Below, piece after piece: positions 1-6,920 of a stretch of 15,209 nt of DNA. Every line of letters begins with the position of its first letter. Position 1 is the first letter of the stretch. The position numbers were made by a program, and so were the translations under genes. The stretch covers positions 1-15,209 of the forward strand of contig JAMCQY010000326.1 of assembly GCA_023381945.1 (NCBI GenBank), given 5' to 3'. This DNA comes from Deltaproteobacteria bacterium. GTDB lineage: Bacteria > Desulfobacterota > Desulfobaccia > Desulfobaccales > 0-14-0-80-60-11. The notes under the pieces are model-generated. The model saw only the letters and a list, made by a program, of their open reading frames with translations. It searched no databases and was not told where the DNA came from.

Positions 1-4
1 CGAT

Positions 5-37
5 CGGATGGGGATGCAAGTCCTCTCCGGTTTTTTT
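5..37 (+). terminator. Probable intrinsic terminator of an off-window upstream gene
   Basis: CGGA (5-8) pairs with TCCG (26-29), and GGGGA (10-14) pairs with TCCTC (21-25) using one G-T pair. The loop is 6 nt and one T is bulged. A run of seven T follows (31-37). It would end a + strand transcript entering from the left and isolate the cold-shock gene. Confidence 0.55.
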
Positions 38-107
38 ATGCCTGACTGCTGGCACCTGCTTTTTGGGCGGGAACATTTAAGAGCAGTACCTGTAGGAGGT
101 TGTACAA

Positions 108-311
108 GTGAAGGAAACCGGCAGAGTAAAATGGTTTAACGATTCAAAAGGTTATGGCTTCATCTCCCGGGACAACGGCCCCGATGTCTTCGTGCATCAC
201 AGCGCTATCGTTGGCGAAGGCTTTCGCTCCCTGGCCGAGGATCAGGAAGTGGAATTTGAGGTAGTCCAGGGCCCAAAAGGCGCCCAGGCCCAGAACGTCG
301 TAAAACTCTAA
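108..311 (+). CDS. Cold-shock domain protein (CspA family)
   Basis: A 67-residue single cold-shock domain, the usual size for CspA-type proteins. These are five-stranded OB-fold proteins that bind single-stranded RNA/DNA and melt RNA secondary structure in the cytoplasm. The RNP1 motif (KGYGFI, residues 14-19) and the RNP2 motif (VFVHH, 27-31) are both intact, as is the N-terminal GxVKWFN signature. The start is GTG at 108, chosen because the family begins at this residue and an AGGAGG Shine-Dalgarno sits at 94-99 with 8 nt spacing. The gene is a single transcription unit: a terminator follows 23 bases after the stop. It stands first in a set of RNA-binding genes (RRM protein, DEAD-box helicase). 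Which paralogue (cspA to cspG) it matches cannot be told, so no symbol is given. Confidence 0.96.
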   Translation: MKETGRVKWFNDSKGYGFISRDNGPDVFVHHSAIVGEGFRSLAEDQEVEFEVVQGPKGAQAQNVVKL

Positions 312-333
312 ATCAAACAGACAAGCTCACGCC

Positions 334-379
334 AGCCGGAACTCCGACGTCCCCAGAGCGCCGGAGTTCCGGCTTTTTT
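334..379 (+). terminator. Intrinsic terminator of the cold-shock gene
   Basis: A perfect 13-bp stem (334-346 with 362-374), a 15-nt loop, and a T run at 374-379. It begins 23 nt after the cold-shock stop codon. Confidence 0.92.
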
Positions 380-531
380 GACCCAGACGGTGTGCCGGTT
401 ACCGGCCTTTGCTGCCAGACCAGGTCGCGGTCTGGCCTCCTTCTCCCGCCGCCGGTTGAGGAGAGAGGGAGGCACGCGGGCCGATTAATGGCGCTTTATC
501 ATCAACAATCGCATCTTTAGCGAGGTAGAAC
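380..531. other. Intergenic region with two small inverted repeats
   Basis: No coding sequence recognised. There is a 13-nt near-perfect palindrome at 394-406 (GCCGGT-T-ACCGGC) and a 7-bp hairpin at 414-436 (GCCAGAC/GTCTGGC, 9-nt loop) with no T run after it. I found no convincing -35/-10 pair. The region must hold the promoter of the 532-1074 operon because a strong terminator precedes it. Confidence 0.5.
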
Positions 532-723
532 ATGGCACGGAACCGCTATGGTTGGGAAAAGCGGGCCAAAGAAATGGCCCGAAAACAGAAGCACGACGAA
601 AAGGTGAAAAGGCGCCAACAAGGTAAAACCGTCACGCCGACGGAAGAAGATGCCCCGGAAGTGGTTGAAGAGCTCAGTCCGAACGAAAATGACTCTGCCG
701 CGCTCAGCGCCCGGCAAGATTGA
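532..723 (+). CDS. Small charged hypothetical protein, first gene of RRM operon
   Basis: A 63-residue protein not assigned to a named family. It is sharply divided by charge: residues 1-33 are rich in Lys/Arg (starting MARNRYGWEKR), while residues 38-63 are rich in Glu/Asp and polar residues. There is no signal peptide, membrane segment or cysteine. The ATG start has a GAGGT Shine-Dalgarno at 522-526. The stop (721-723) lies 12 nt before the RRM gene start, and the ribosome site of that gene begins immediately after the stop, so the two are almost certainly co-transcribed. The basic half and the partner suggest RNA or ribosome association, but that is inference only. The tight operon spacing argues that it is real and not a chance frame. 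Confidence 0.8.
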   Translation: MARNRYGWEKRAKEMARKQKHDEKVKRRQQGKTVTPTEEDAPEVVEELSPNENDSAALSARQD

Positions 724-735
724 TGAGGAGAAACC

Positions 736-1074
736 ATGAGCATTAAATTGTACGTGGGCAATCTGCCCTACAACATGACTGAAGAAGAATTGAATGTCCT
801 GTTTTCCGAGGCCGGGAACGTAGTGTCAGCCAAGATCATTACCGACCGGCAGACGGGTCAGCCTCGTGGTTTCGGTTTTGTCGAGATGGAATCCAAGGTG
901 GAAGGCCAGAAGGCCATCTCTATGCTCAACGGCCGCACCATAGAAGGCCGGCCCCTGACGGTTAATGAGGCCAGGCCTCAGGAGAAATCCTTTGGCGGCG
1001 GCCGGGGCGGTTATGGCGGTGGGCGCGGCGGTGGTGGCGGCCGTGGCGGCGGCCGCGGCGGTGGTTACCGGTAA
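736..1074 (+). CDS. Glycine-rich RRM RNA-binding protein
   Basis: A 112-residue cytoplasmic RNA-binding protein. One RNA recognition motif fills residues 3-80, with RNP2 (LYVGNL, 5-10) and RNP1 (RGFGFVEM, 44-51) carrying the aromatic residues that stack on RNA bases. Residues 86-112 form an RGG-type tail of Gly and Arg, a low-complexity RNA-binding segment. The architecture matches the bacterial/cyanobacterial RRM-plus-glycine-rich-tail proteins, often cold-induced, that resemble plant GRPs. GAGGAG at 725-730 is the Shine-Dalgarno, 5 nt before ATG. Second gene of an operon with the 63-aa protein, and ended by a strong terminator 25 nt downstream. The tail-coding DNA (about 994-1071) is a GGC/GGT-rich low-complexity stretch likely to vary in length between strains. 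Confidence 0.95.
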   Translation: MSIKLYVGNLPYNMTEEELNVLFSEAGNVVSAKIITDRQTGQPRGFGFVEMESKVEGQKAISMLNGRTIEGRPLTVNEARPQEKSFGGGRGGYGGGRGGGGGRGGGRGGGYR

Positions 1075-1098
1075 GATGTAATATATTTTAAAACAACG

Positions 1099-1124
1099 AA
1101 GGCGGCCAGCAGGCCGCCTTTTTT
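1099..1124 (+). terminator. Intrinsic terminator of the RRM operon
   Basis: A perfect 9-bp stem, AAGGCGGCC (1099-1107) with GGCCGCCTT (1112-1120), a 4-nt loop, and a T run at 1119-1124. Confidence 0.95.
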
Positions 1125-1166
1125 AAGGCTTATTGAGTTTCCCTTCAGCAATTCAATAACTTCTCC

Positions 1167-1194
1167 TTGACATTACCGATACTTATTGTAAAAT
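1167..1194 (+). promoter_or_regulatory. Candidate sigma70-type promoter for the DEAD-box helicase
   Basis: A consensus -35 TTGACA (1167-1172) and a -10 TAAAAT (1189-1194, one mismatch to TATAAT) with a 16-bp spacer, in an AT-rich patch just after the RRM operon terminator. Transcription would start near 1201, giving a 5' leader of about 270 nt before the helicase ATG. Confidence 0.7.
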
Positions 1195-1309
1195 AGTAAA
1201 ATTAAAGTTCCACCATTGTGGGATTAAAAGCAGCCCAACCGCCCTACAGAAAAAGCTTACCCAAGATCTTGTCGCTGGCAATCCTAACTTCGTCATGAGG
1301 CAGGAAATG

Positions 1310-1367
1310 GGGGTAAAGCTGCGCAGTAACCTCCTTCACCTCAAGAGGCTACTGCGGCGCTGACCCC
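1310..1367 (+). promoter_or_regulatory. Extended stem-loop in the helicase mRNA leader
   Basis: A long interrupted hairpin. GGGGT (1310-1314) pairs with ACCCC (1363-1367); AGC (1317-1319) with GCT (1359-1361); CGCAGTA (1322-1328) with TACTGCG (1350-1356); CCTC (1330-1333) with GAGG (1345-1348). The apical loop is 11 nt. No T run follows, so it is not an intrinsic terminator. It lies inside the predicted 5' leader of the RNA helicase gene. A regulatory role is inferred. The rest of 1201-1471 shows no recognisable gene. Confidence 0.5.
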
Positions 1368-1471
1368 GAATGTTCCTGGGATGCATATATCTGTCATAAC
1401 GCTTGGATACTTGTGGCGTCAGGATTCGTCTGCCTGAATTCCACTCGAACAGCCATTTTTAAAAGGAATTT

Positions 1472-2719
1472 ATGGAATTCAACAAATTTGATTTTCACCA
1501 TCAGATCGCGGCCGGCGTTAAAACTGCGGGCTATATCACACCCACGCCGATCCAGGACCAGGCCATCCCGCTGGTCATGCAAGGGCACGATGTCGTGGGC
1601 CTGGCCCAGACCGGCACCGGCAAGACTGCGGCTTTCGTATTGCCCATCCTCCATCGCCTGATGCAAGGCGGGCGCCGGCACGTCCGCTCCTTGGTCATTG
1701 CCCCCACTCGCGAACTGGCCGAGCAGATCCACGCAGCCATTGGCGCCCTGGGACGCCGCACCGGACTCAAGAGCGTTACTGTCTATGGGGGAGTTGGCTT
1801 TAATCCCCAGGTAGAGCGGCTGAAACGCGGCGCCGAGATTGTGGTCGCCTGTCCCGGCCGTCTGCTTGACCACCTCAACCGCGGCACCATAAATCTGTCA
1901 CATCTGGAAGTGCTCGTCCTGGATGAGGCCGACCGGATGTTCGACATGGGGTTTTTGCCCGATATCCGAAAGATCATCAGGCATATACCTGCAAAACGCC
2001 AGACGCTCCTATTTTCGGCCACCATGCCTGATGATATCCTGCATCTGGCCAACGACATACTGCAAGCCCCGGTTACTGTTAAAGTTAATACTGCTGGACC
2101 GGCAAATACGGTCTCGCATCTGCTCTATCCGGTCGCGCAGCACCTCAAGACCCCGCTGCTCCTCGAACTGTTGCGCCATACCGACACCGAATCGGTGCTG
2201 ATTTTTACGCGCACCAAACACCGGGCCAAGCGTCTCGGGGAGCAACTGGAGAAGGCCGCCTACCGGGCTGCCTCATTGCAGGGAAATCTTTCGCAGGCGC
2301 GGCGGCAGGCGGTGATGAACGGCTTCCGCGACGGCACGTTTCAGATATTAGTGGCGACTGACATCGCCGCCCGCGGCATTGACGTGACTCAAATTTCCCA
2401 CGTAATCAATTACGACATGCCGGATTCTACCGATGCCTACACCCATCGGATCGGACGTACCGGCCGCAATGCCAAGACCGGTGATGCCTTCACTTTTATT
2501 ACCATTGAAGATGAGTCTATGGTTCGCAGCATCGAGCGTGTCCTCCGCACCACGATCAAACGTTGCACCCTGGCGGACTTTAATTATAAGCAAGCAGCGC
2601 CCTCCGGCGCTGCCGAATTCGCCCGGCCGCCGCGCAAACCACAGCGCCGCACTTTCCGAAAAAAATCCGACACCTTCAAAGCGCATTATGAAGGTCAACA
2701 GGTGTTTGGACACAGATAG
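1472..2719 (+). CDS. rhlE: ATP-dependent DEAD-box RNA helicase, RhlE-like
   Basis: A 415-residue DEAD-box helicase that uses ATP to unwind short RNA duplexes, typically in ribosome assembly, mRNA decay or cold adaptation. Motifs in order: Q motif around TPTPIQ (23-28) with an upstream aromatic, motif I AQTGTGKT (45-52), Ia PTREL (78-82), II DEAD (151-154), III SAT (182-184), V around ATDIAARGID, and VI HRIGRTGR. All ATPase residues are present. The C-terminal tail after the helicase core is short, basic and Arg/Lys/Pro-rich, as in RhlE, and lacks the DbpA-type or DeaD-type RNA-binding domain. The start is ATG at 1472 with AAAAGGAA at 1461-1468. It is a single-gene unit with its own promoter, long leader and terminator. 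DeaD/CsdA or SrmB are less likely by length. The symbol reflects subfamily resemblance only. Confidence 0.93.
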   Translation: MEFNKFDFHHQIAAGVKTAGYITPTPIQDQAIPLVMQGHDVVGLAQTGTGKTAAFVLPILHRLMQGGRRHVRSLVIAPTRELAEQIHAAIGALGRRTGLKSVTVYGGVGFNPQVERLKRGAEIVVACPGRLLDHLNRGTINLSHLEVLVLDEADRMFDMGFLPDIRKIIRHIPAKRQTLLFSATMPDDILHLANDILQAPVTVKVNTAGPANTVSHLLYPVAQHLKTPLLLELLRHTDTESVLIFTRTKHRAKRLGEQLEKAAYRAASLQGNLSQARRQAVMNGFRDGTFQILVATDIAARGIDVTQISHVINYDMPDSTDAYTHRIGRTGRNAKTGDAFTFITIEDESMVRSIERVLRTTIKRCTLADFNYKQAAPSGAAEFARPPRKPQRRTFRKKSDTFKAHYEGQQVFGHR

Positions 2720-2783
2720 AAGCCCGGCCCCGATGAGAAATCCTTCGGCAGCCGCACCTATTTCCAACCTTTGAAACCACGCT

Positions 2784-2807
2784 GGCGGCCCCCAGGCCGC
2801 CTTCTTT
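2784..2807. terminator. Terminator shared between convergent helicase and GRE operons
   Basis: A perfect 7-bp stem GGCGGCC (2784-2790) with GGCCGCC (2795-2801), loop CCCA, then TTCTTT on the + side. It lies 65 nt after the helicase stop and directly past the stop of the - strand activase gene (2806). The T run is better for + strand transcripts; the - strand side has only a weak T-rich tail. Confidence 0.78.
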
Positions 2808-3705
2808 ATGGCGTATCAACCCAGGCAAATATTTCCCGGCAAGCTGCCAGTTCCTCCGCGGTCATCAGGTGAGAAGATAGCCGGGGATCAACGGACTTTC
2901 CTAGGCTGGCCGCTTTGTGAACCCAGGTGGGGTTGTAAGGAAGCAAGGAAAACTGCTTGACGCCCAGTTCCCGGAACCGGCGGGAGAGGGCCGTAAGATT
3001 TTCCCGGGTGGCGGTAAACCCCGGGATTAAGGGGATGCGGGGCAACACCGCGCCGGGATTTTCCCTCAGCAGGGCTCCCAGGTTGGCCCAGACCACGGCG
3101 TTATCCCGGCCGGTATATTCCCGGTGTTTTTCACCGCTCGCCAATTTCACATCGAGCATTATCAGGTCGACCCGGGGCAGCAACTTCTCCTTAAATTCGC
3201 GCCAGACAAAAATCCCATTGGTCTGTATGGCGGTATGCAGACCAAGTTCTTTTAAACGGCTCAAAACGGCCGCGACATAGTCAATGAACAGGGTGGGTTC
3301 CCCGCCGGAGAGGGTTACGCCACCGCCGGAGACCTCATAGAACTTGCGGTCCCGAAGAACAATTTCCAGCAACTCGTCAATTTCATAATGGCGCCCCAAT
3401 AGCCGCAGGGCCTGGCTGGGGCAAACCCCGGCGCAGTCGCCGCAGCGGTTGCAAGCTTGCCGATCTATGAGCAGCGCCGCCTCCAGCCGCAGTGCGTCTT
3501 TTGGGCAGACCCCCACGCAGTCGCCGCAGGCGATACAGTCCCGCGGGTAAAAGGCCAGTTCAGGAGCAGGATCGATGGCATCAGGGTTATGGCACCAGGG
3601 GCAATGCAAATTGCAGCCCTTGAAAAAGACCGTGGTGCGGATGCCGGGGCCGTCCTCCAGAGCGTGCCTTTTGATCTCCAGAATGAGGGGTTGCAGCTCT
3701 CCCAT
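2806..3705 (-). CDS. Glycyl radical enzyme activating enzyme (radical SAM)
   Basis: A 299-residue radical SAM enzyme that cleaves S-adenosylmethionine to a 5'-deoxyadenosyl radical and abstracts hydrogen from the glycine of its partner GRE. The radical SAM cluster motif CxxxCxxC is at C31, C35 and C38. Between it and the core lies a ferredoxin-like insert with two further [4Fe-4S] sites (C57, C60, C63, C67 and C85, C88, C91, C95). This insert is characteristic of activases of non-PFL GREs such as the dehydratases, decarboxylases and choline lyase, and is absent from PflA. The SGGEP motif that contacts SAM is at residues 133-137. Length is normal for the group. The start ATG overlaps the GRE stop by one base (TAATG) and has no clear Shine-Dalgarno, so translation is probably coupled. 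Last gene of the operon. Confidence 0.95.
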   Translation of the reverse strand: MGELQPLILEIKRHALEDGPGIRTTVFFKGCNLHCPWCHNPDAIDPAPELAFYPRDCIACGDCVGVCPKDALRLEAALLIDRQACNRCGDCAGVCPSQALRLLGRHYEIDELLEIVLRDRKFYEVSGGGVTLSGGEPTLFIDYVAAVLSRLKELGLHTAIQTNGIFVWREFKEKLLPRVDLIMLDVKLASGEKHREYTGRDNAVVWANLGALLRENPGAVLPRIPLIPGFTATRENLTALSRRFRELGVKQFSLLPYNPTWVHKAASLGKSVDPRLSSHLMTAEELAACREIFAWVDTP

Positions 3706-6700
3706 TAGTTCATTTTGTTAGCCAGAATCAGCAACGGGCGGATGGGATGGTTGACCATAAAAGCGAACTTGTAGAGATAATTGAGGTTCCCCGTTATCTG
3801 AATTTTATTCCCTTCCAATACCTTCAGGATATCCTTTTTAAAAACCATCAAGAAGTCCCGCAAAGCCTGGCGGTGAGCGAGCAAGAAGTCCCGCAGGCCT
3901 CGGCCGAAATCAACGTGCAAGACGTCCCCCAGGAACCGGGGGTAAGACTTCAAGTAGTTTCCCAGGGCATTCCAGAAATCAGCCAACAAGAAATTTATCA
4001 CGGCCTCGCTGTTATCAAAGGTTACGCTCAGGTTGGCTATGAAGTCGGGGTCCTTACTGGTGAAGTTCATTTTGCCGTTGCCAAACTTAACCAGAACATT
4101 CATCTTGCCTTTCTCGACTTTGAGCCGATATGAAGCTGGGGCTGGAAAATTCTCAATATTCTTCCGGCGGTACTTCGGGCTAAGCCAAAATGCCAGCTTC
4201 ATCAGAGAAAGCAGGGTCTTGAGGAGCTTGTCGGCGGCCTCGTCTTCCAGGCTCTGCACATAGGGCTTATCCTTGTGTGTGGCCCACCACTTACTGATGA
4301 ATCCTTCCTGGTTAAATAAAGAATAACTCTCCCTGGAAATCTTCCCTGAATCCGGGGCAACCACGGCATCAAAAGAGTTATCCTGGTATCGATGCTCCAG
4401 CTTGTCTGTCAGGTCGTATTCGGCCCGGGTGATGATCTCCTGCTGCATCTGTGGATTGAGGTCCTGAAAATAGGCCGTGTATCCGGAAACCCGCACCATC
4501 AGCTTTGGATAATTGTCGGGATGCCGCATCACATCTTTCAAGGTTTCCCGGTCGATGATGTTGAACTGGACCTGCAGGCCCCCAGTGCGGAAGTAGGTCT
4601 TAACGGTGTCGGCAAAGGGCTTAAGCTCAGTGGTCGGGGAGTAATATTTCAGATTCAGGGCCTGGCCGTTGGTGATCTGCAAATGGTCCAGTTTTTTTCC
4701 CACAAAATTAAGGCAAGGAGTCAATTCCGGGGCTGAACCCGAAACCGGCGTAATGCCGCTGGCGAAAGATTCCCCCGCCTTTCGGCCGTTGGGCAGCGCT
4801 TTGGTAATCATGCCGAAGCCGGCGTGCATGGTCATGGTCCAGTAACCTGTGGTATACCTGCCGCCCCGATAATTGAGGTGCTTGCCGAATTCCCGATTAA
4901 TAAAACCCATCAGCCATCTGGCGTTGTCTTCGGCCATTTGGCTCTCCCGGCCAAATTTTTCTTTGGAATGCTTCACCCAGGCGTGCAGCTTGACAAAAGG
5001 CTCCTCCCAATTGGCCTCGAGGGCCCCGAGCAGGCAACCGGCCTTCGCTCCCGGTTTATTAAAGATTAATTCTTGAATCGCGGTCACCGAGTCCACCACA
5101 TCCGCCAGGCCGATGATGGCGGCGCCTGAAGAATTATAGGTGGCCCCGCCGCAAATCACATCCTGGCCCTTATCCAGGCACCCTTCCATCAGGGCCGAGA
5201 GCATGGGGGTATGGCGAATTTTCTGGTGAGTTTTACCCTCATAATTGTTGAAAGCTACGGCATGGTCGATCAGCCATTTAATCTGCGTCTCCAAGGCCTT
5301 CTGAAAATCCAGCCAGTTGGTTAGCTGGGCCAGTGGGGTGGTGGCCGGACCAATCTGCTTCTTATCCCCGGTCAGGCGGTGTTTGCCGCCAAACATCGCC
5401 ATCTCCAACGCCGCCGGGAGGTTAATGTAGATCGAGCCGGTAAATCCATAAGTCCGGCCAGTGCTGGTGGGCTCTACACAGCCCACGATCCCGTAATCTC
5501 TGGCATCCTCCAAAGTAATGCCCTGGTCCTGGTAGGTTTTCTTCAAGGTCTCGATGACCGAGACGTCATTGTGGAAACAGGGGGTGGCCATGGTGTTCAT
5601 GTTTACCTGGCACAGGCGCTCCAGATAATCCCTGGAGTTGCATAGACCCTTCTTCCAGTCCCCCGGGTTCACTTCATAATGATAACGGGCATTGACATTG
5701 GGATCCCGCAGCCTTAACAGTTCCGTTACCCGCAGCATCACGTAGGTAAGGTCATTGACCGCATCCTTGCCTTGCCGGTCAACGCCCCCCAGGGTGATGG
5801 CCTGGTTGGAGCCGCTGCCGCCGAGAAGCTCCTCTCCCGCTTCCGGAATCATGGGCACATGATCGGCCATGCTCAGCCAAAAGCAGCCGAGCAATTCAAC
5901 CGCCTTGGGCACGTTCAATCTTTTCAGGCGGATATCCTGCTCATAAAGAGGATAGAGGATCTGGTCCAGGCGGCCCAGGGACAGGGCGACGTTGACGTTT
6001 TCCTGATGCAGGGCTATCTTGCAGATCCAGATGGCATTCAGGGCCTCCCAGAAGGTGCTGGAGGGCTGCGCCGGCACCCGGGCGCAGTTCTCGCTCATCT
6101 TCACCAGCTCCTTCCGGCGCTTGGGATTGGTCTCCTGCCCGGCTAACTCCTGCGCTTTAAGGCTCAGCCTCTTGGCATAGGAAATGATGCCGCTCAGAGC
6201 CAACTCGACACCCTGATAAAAATCTTGCTGCTCCTGGCGCAATGCCGCCGCCCGGCCCTCCCGGGCCTCCTCTATAAGGGCCGTCAGCCCTTTCTCCACC
6301 ACCACCCCATAATTGGGGATGGTATGAGAAATGGCCTCGCCTTTGCCCACCAGGTAAAAAATTATATTCTCCACCAGCCGTTGGCATAAGGGGTTGTCAT
6401 ATTCCTTCCGGGTAACCTCCGTGACGGTGCGGTCGAGCCAGAAAGGGAAGACTTCCGAATTTAAAATATCGATATCTTGTTTGCTGATGATAAAGCGATT
6501 GCTTTTCCTGGTGGACATGGTCTCCAATTCCGGCCAGAGGGAAAGGCAATAGAGATCGGGGTAAAGCATCACGCCGACGGCTTTGGTGCTGGTAGTGCCG
6601 GCCAGCAGGTTTTCGGGCGCAATCAGAGGCTCCTTTTTTTCCAGGATGTACTGGTAGAGTTTGCCCGCCCGCAACCCGGGGGAGTCTGTCTTCTGGTCCA

Positions 6701-6872
6701 GGTGTTGCCGATAATAGGTGAAATTCCGGGGAAGCTCGGTGCAGATCTCCGGCTGGCGCCGGATGGCAAAAGGGCGTTCCCAAAAATGGCGTTCCCGCAT
6801 GCGTTTGAGCCTGTCCAACTGCTCCAAAGTAATGTCACTCAGGCTCACATCTTCTAAGGTGACTTTATCCAT
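3705..6872 (-). CDS. Glycyl radical enzyme (PFL-like family) with SCP2-like C-terminal extension
   Basis: A 1055-residue GRE, against about 780-900 in characterised relatives. The PFL-like barrel spans roughly residues 25-820. The catalytic cysteine C465 lies in GCVEP (464-468), and the +2 glutamate E467 is the general base in dehydratase and choline-lyase types. The radical glycine G797 is in RVSGYTA (794-800). The family normally ends about 25 residues later, here near residue 822. Instead, residues 826-1055 form an added segment: a hydrophobic helix (about 884-898), then a region (about 910-1050) whose strand-helix pattern and final segment around KIQITGNLN (1023-1031) resemble SCP2 lipid-binding domains. 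From the catalytic Cys, T478 (+13) and Y482 (+17) match the spacing of substrate-contact Thr and Tyr in choline TMA-lyase, as I remember it. The start ATG has a perfect AGGAGGT (6877-6883). There is no signal peptide. The substrate is unknown; plain pyruvate formate-lyase is excluded because it uses adjacent Cys-Cys. Confidence 0.93.
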   Translation of the reverse strand: MDKVTLEDVSLSDITLEQLDRLKRMRERHFWERPFAIRRQPEICTELPRNFTYYRQHLDQKTDSPGLRAGKLYQYILEKKEPLIAPENLLAGTTSTKAVGVMLYPDLYCLSLWPELETMSTRKSNRFIISKQDIDILNSEVFPFWLDRTVTEVTRKEYDNPLCQRLVENIIFYLVGKGEAISHTIPNYGVVVEKGLTALIEEAREGRAAALRQEQQDFYQGVELALSGIISYAKRLSLKAQELAGQETNPKRRKELVKMSENCARVPAQPSSTFWEALNAIWICKIALHQENVNVALSLGRLDQILYPLYEQDIRLKRLNVPKAVELLGCFWLSMADHVPMIPEAGEELLGGSGSNQAITLGGVDRQGKDAVNDLTYVMLRVTELLRLRDPNVNARYHYEVNPGDWKKGLCNSRDYLERLCQVNMNTMATPCFHNDVSVIETLKKTYQDQGITLEDARDYGIVGCVEPTSTGRTYGFTGSIYINLPAALEMAMFGGKHRLTGDKKQIGPATTPLAQLTNWLDFQKALETQIKWLIDHAVAFNNYEGKTHQKIRHTPMLSALMEGCLDKGQDVICGGATYNSSGAAIIGLADVVDSVTAIQELIFNKPGAKAGCLLGALEANWEEPFVKLHAWVKHSKEKFGRESQMAEDNARWLMGFINREFGKHLNYRGGRYTTGYWTMTMHAGFGMITKALPNGRKAGESFASGITPVSGSAPELTPCLNFVGKKLDHLQITNGQALNLKYYSPTTELKPFADTVKTYFRTGGLQVQFNIIDRETLKDVMRHPDNYPKLMVRVSGYTAYFQDLNPQMQQEIITRAEYDLTDKLEHRYQDNSFDAVVAPDSGKISRESYSLFNQEGFISKWWATHKDKPYVQSLEDEAADKLLKTLLSLMKLAFWLSPKYRRKNIENFPAPASYRLKVEKGKMNVLVKFGNGKMNFTSKDPDFIANLSVTFDNSEAVINFLLADFWNALGNYLKSYPRFLGDVLHVDFGRGLRDFLLAHRQALRDFLMVFKKDILKVLEGNKIQITGNLNYLYKFAFMVNHPIRPLLILANKMN

Positions 6873-6920
6873 GGTTACCTCCTGTAGACCAAGGATTGGC
6901 CTGTCAGATAAAGATGATTG

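Noticed and set aside
50..65. TGGCAC followed by a T-rich stretch, like a sigma54 -24/-12 promoter before the cold-shock gene
   Set aside because: The -12 element lacks the essential GC; the match is only to the -24 half.
998..1071. GGC/GGT-rich stretch as a possible tandem repeat or regulatory array
   Set aside because: It is explained by the Gly/Arg tail coding of the RRM protein.
1394..1873. 159-codon - strand frame over the start of the helicase gene
   Set aside because: Antisense to the helicase N-terminal motifs, with no family features.
3705..6872. Assignment of the GRE as pyruvate formate-lyase or as a fumarate-adding alkyl/benzylsuccinate synthase
   Set aside because: PFL uses two adjacent active-site cysteines, not seen here. 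The GCVEP loop with +2 Glu fits the dehydratase/lyase branch, and no accessory small subunits of the succinate synthases are nearby.
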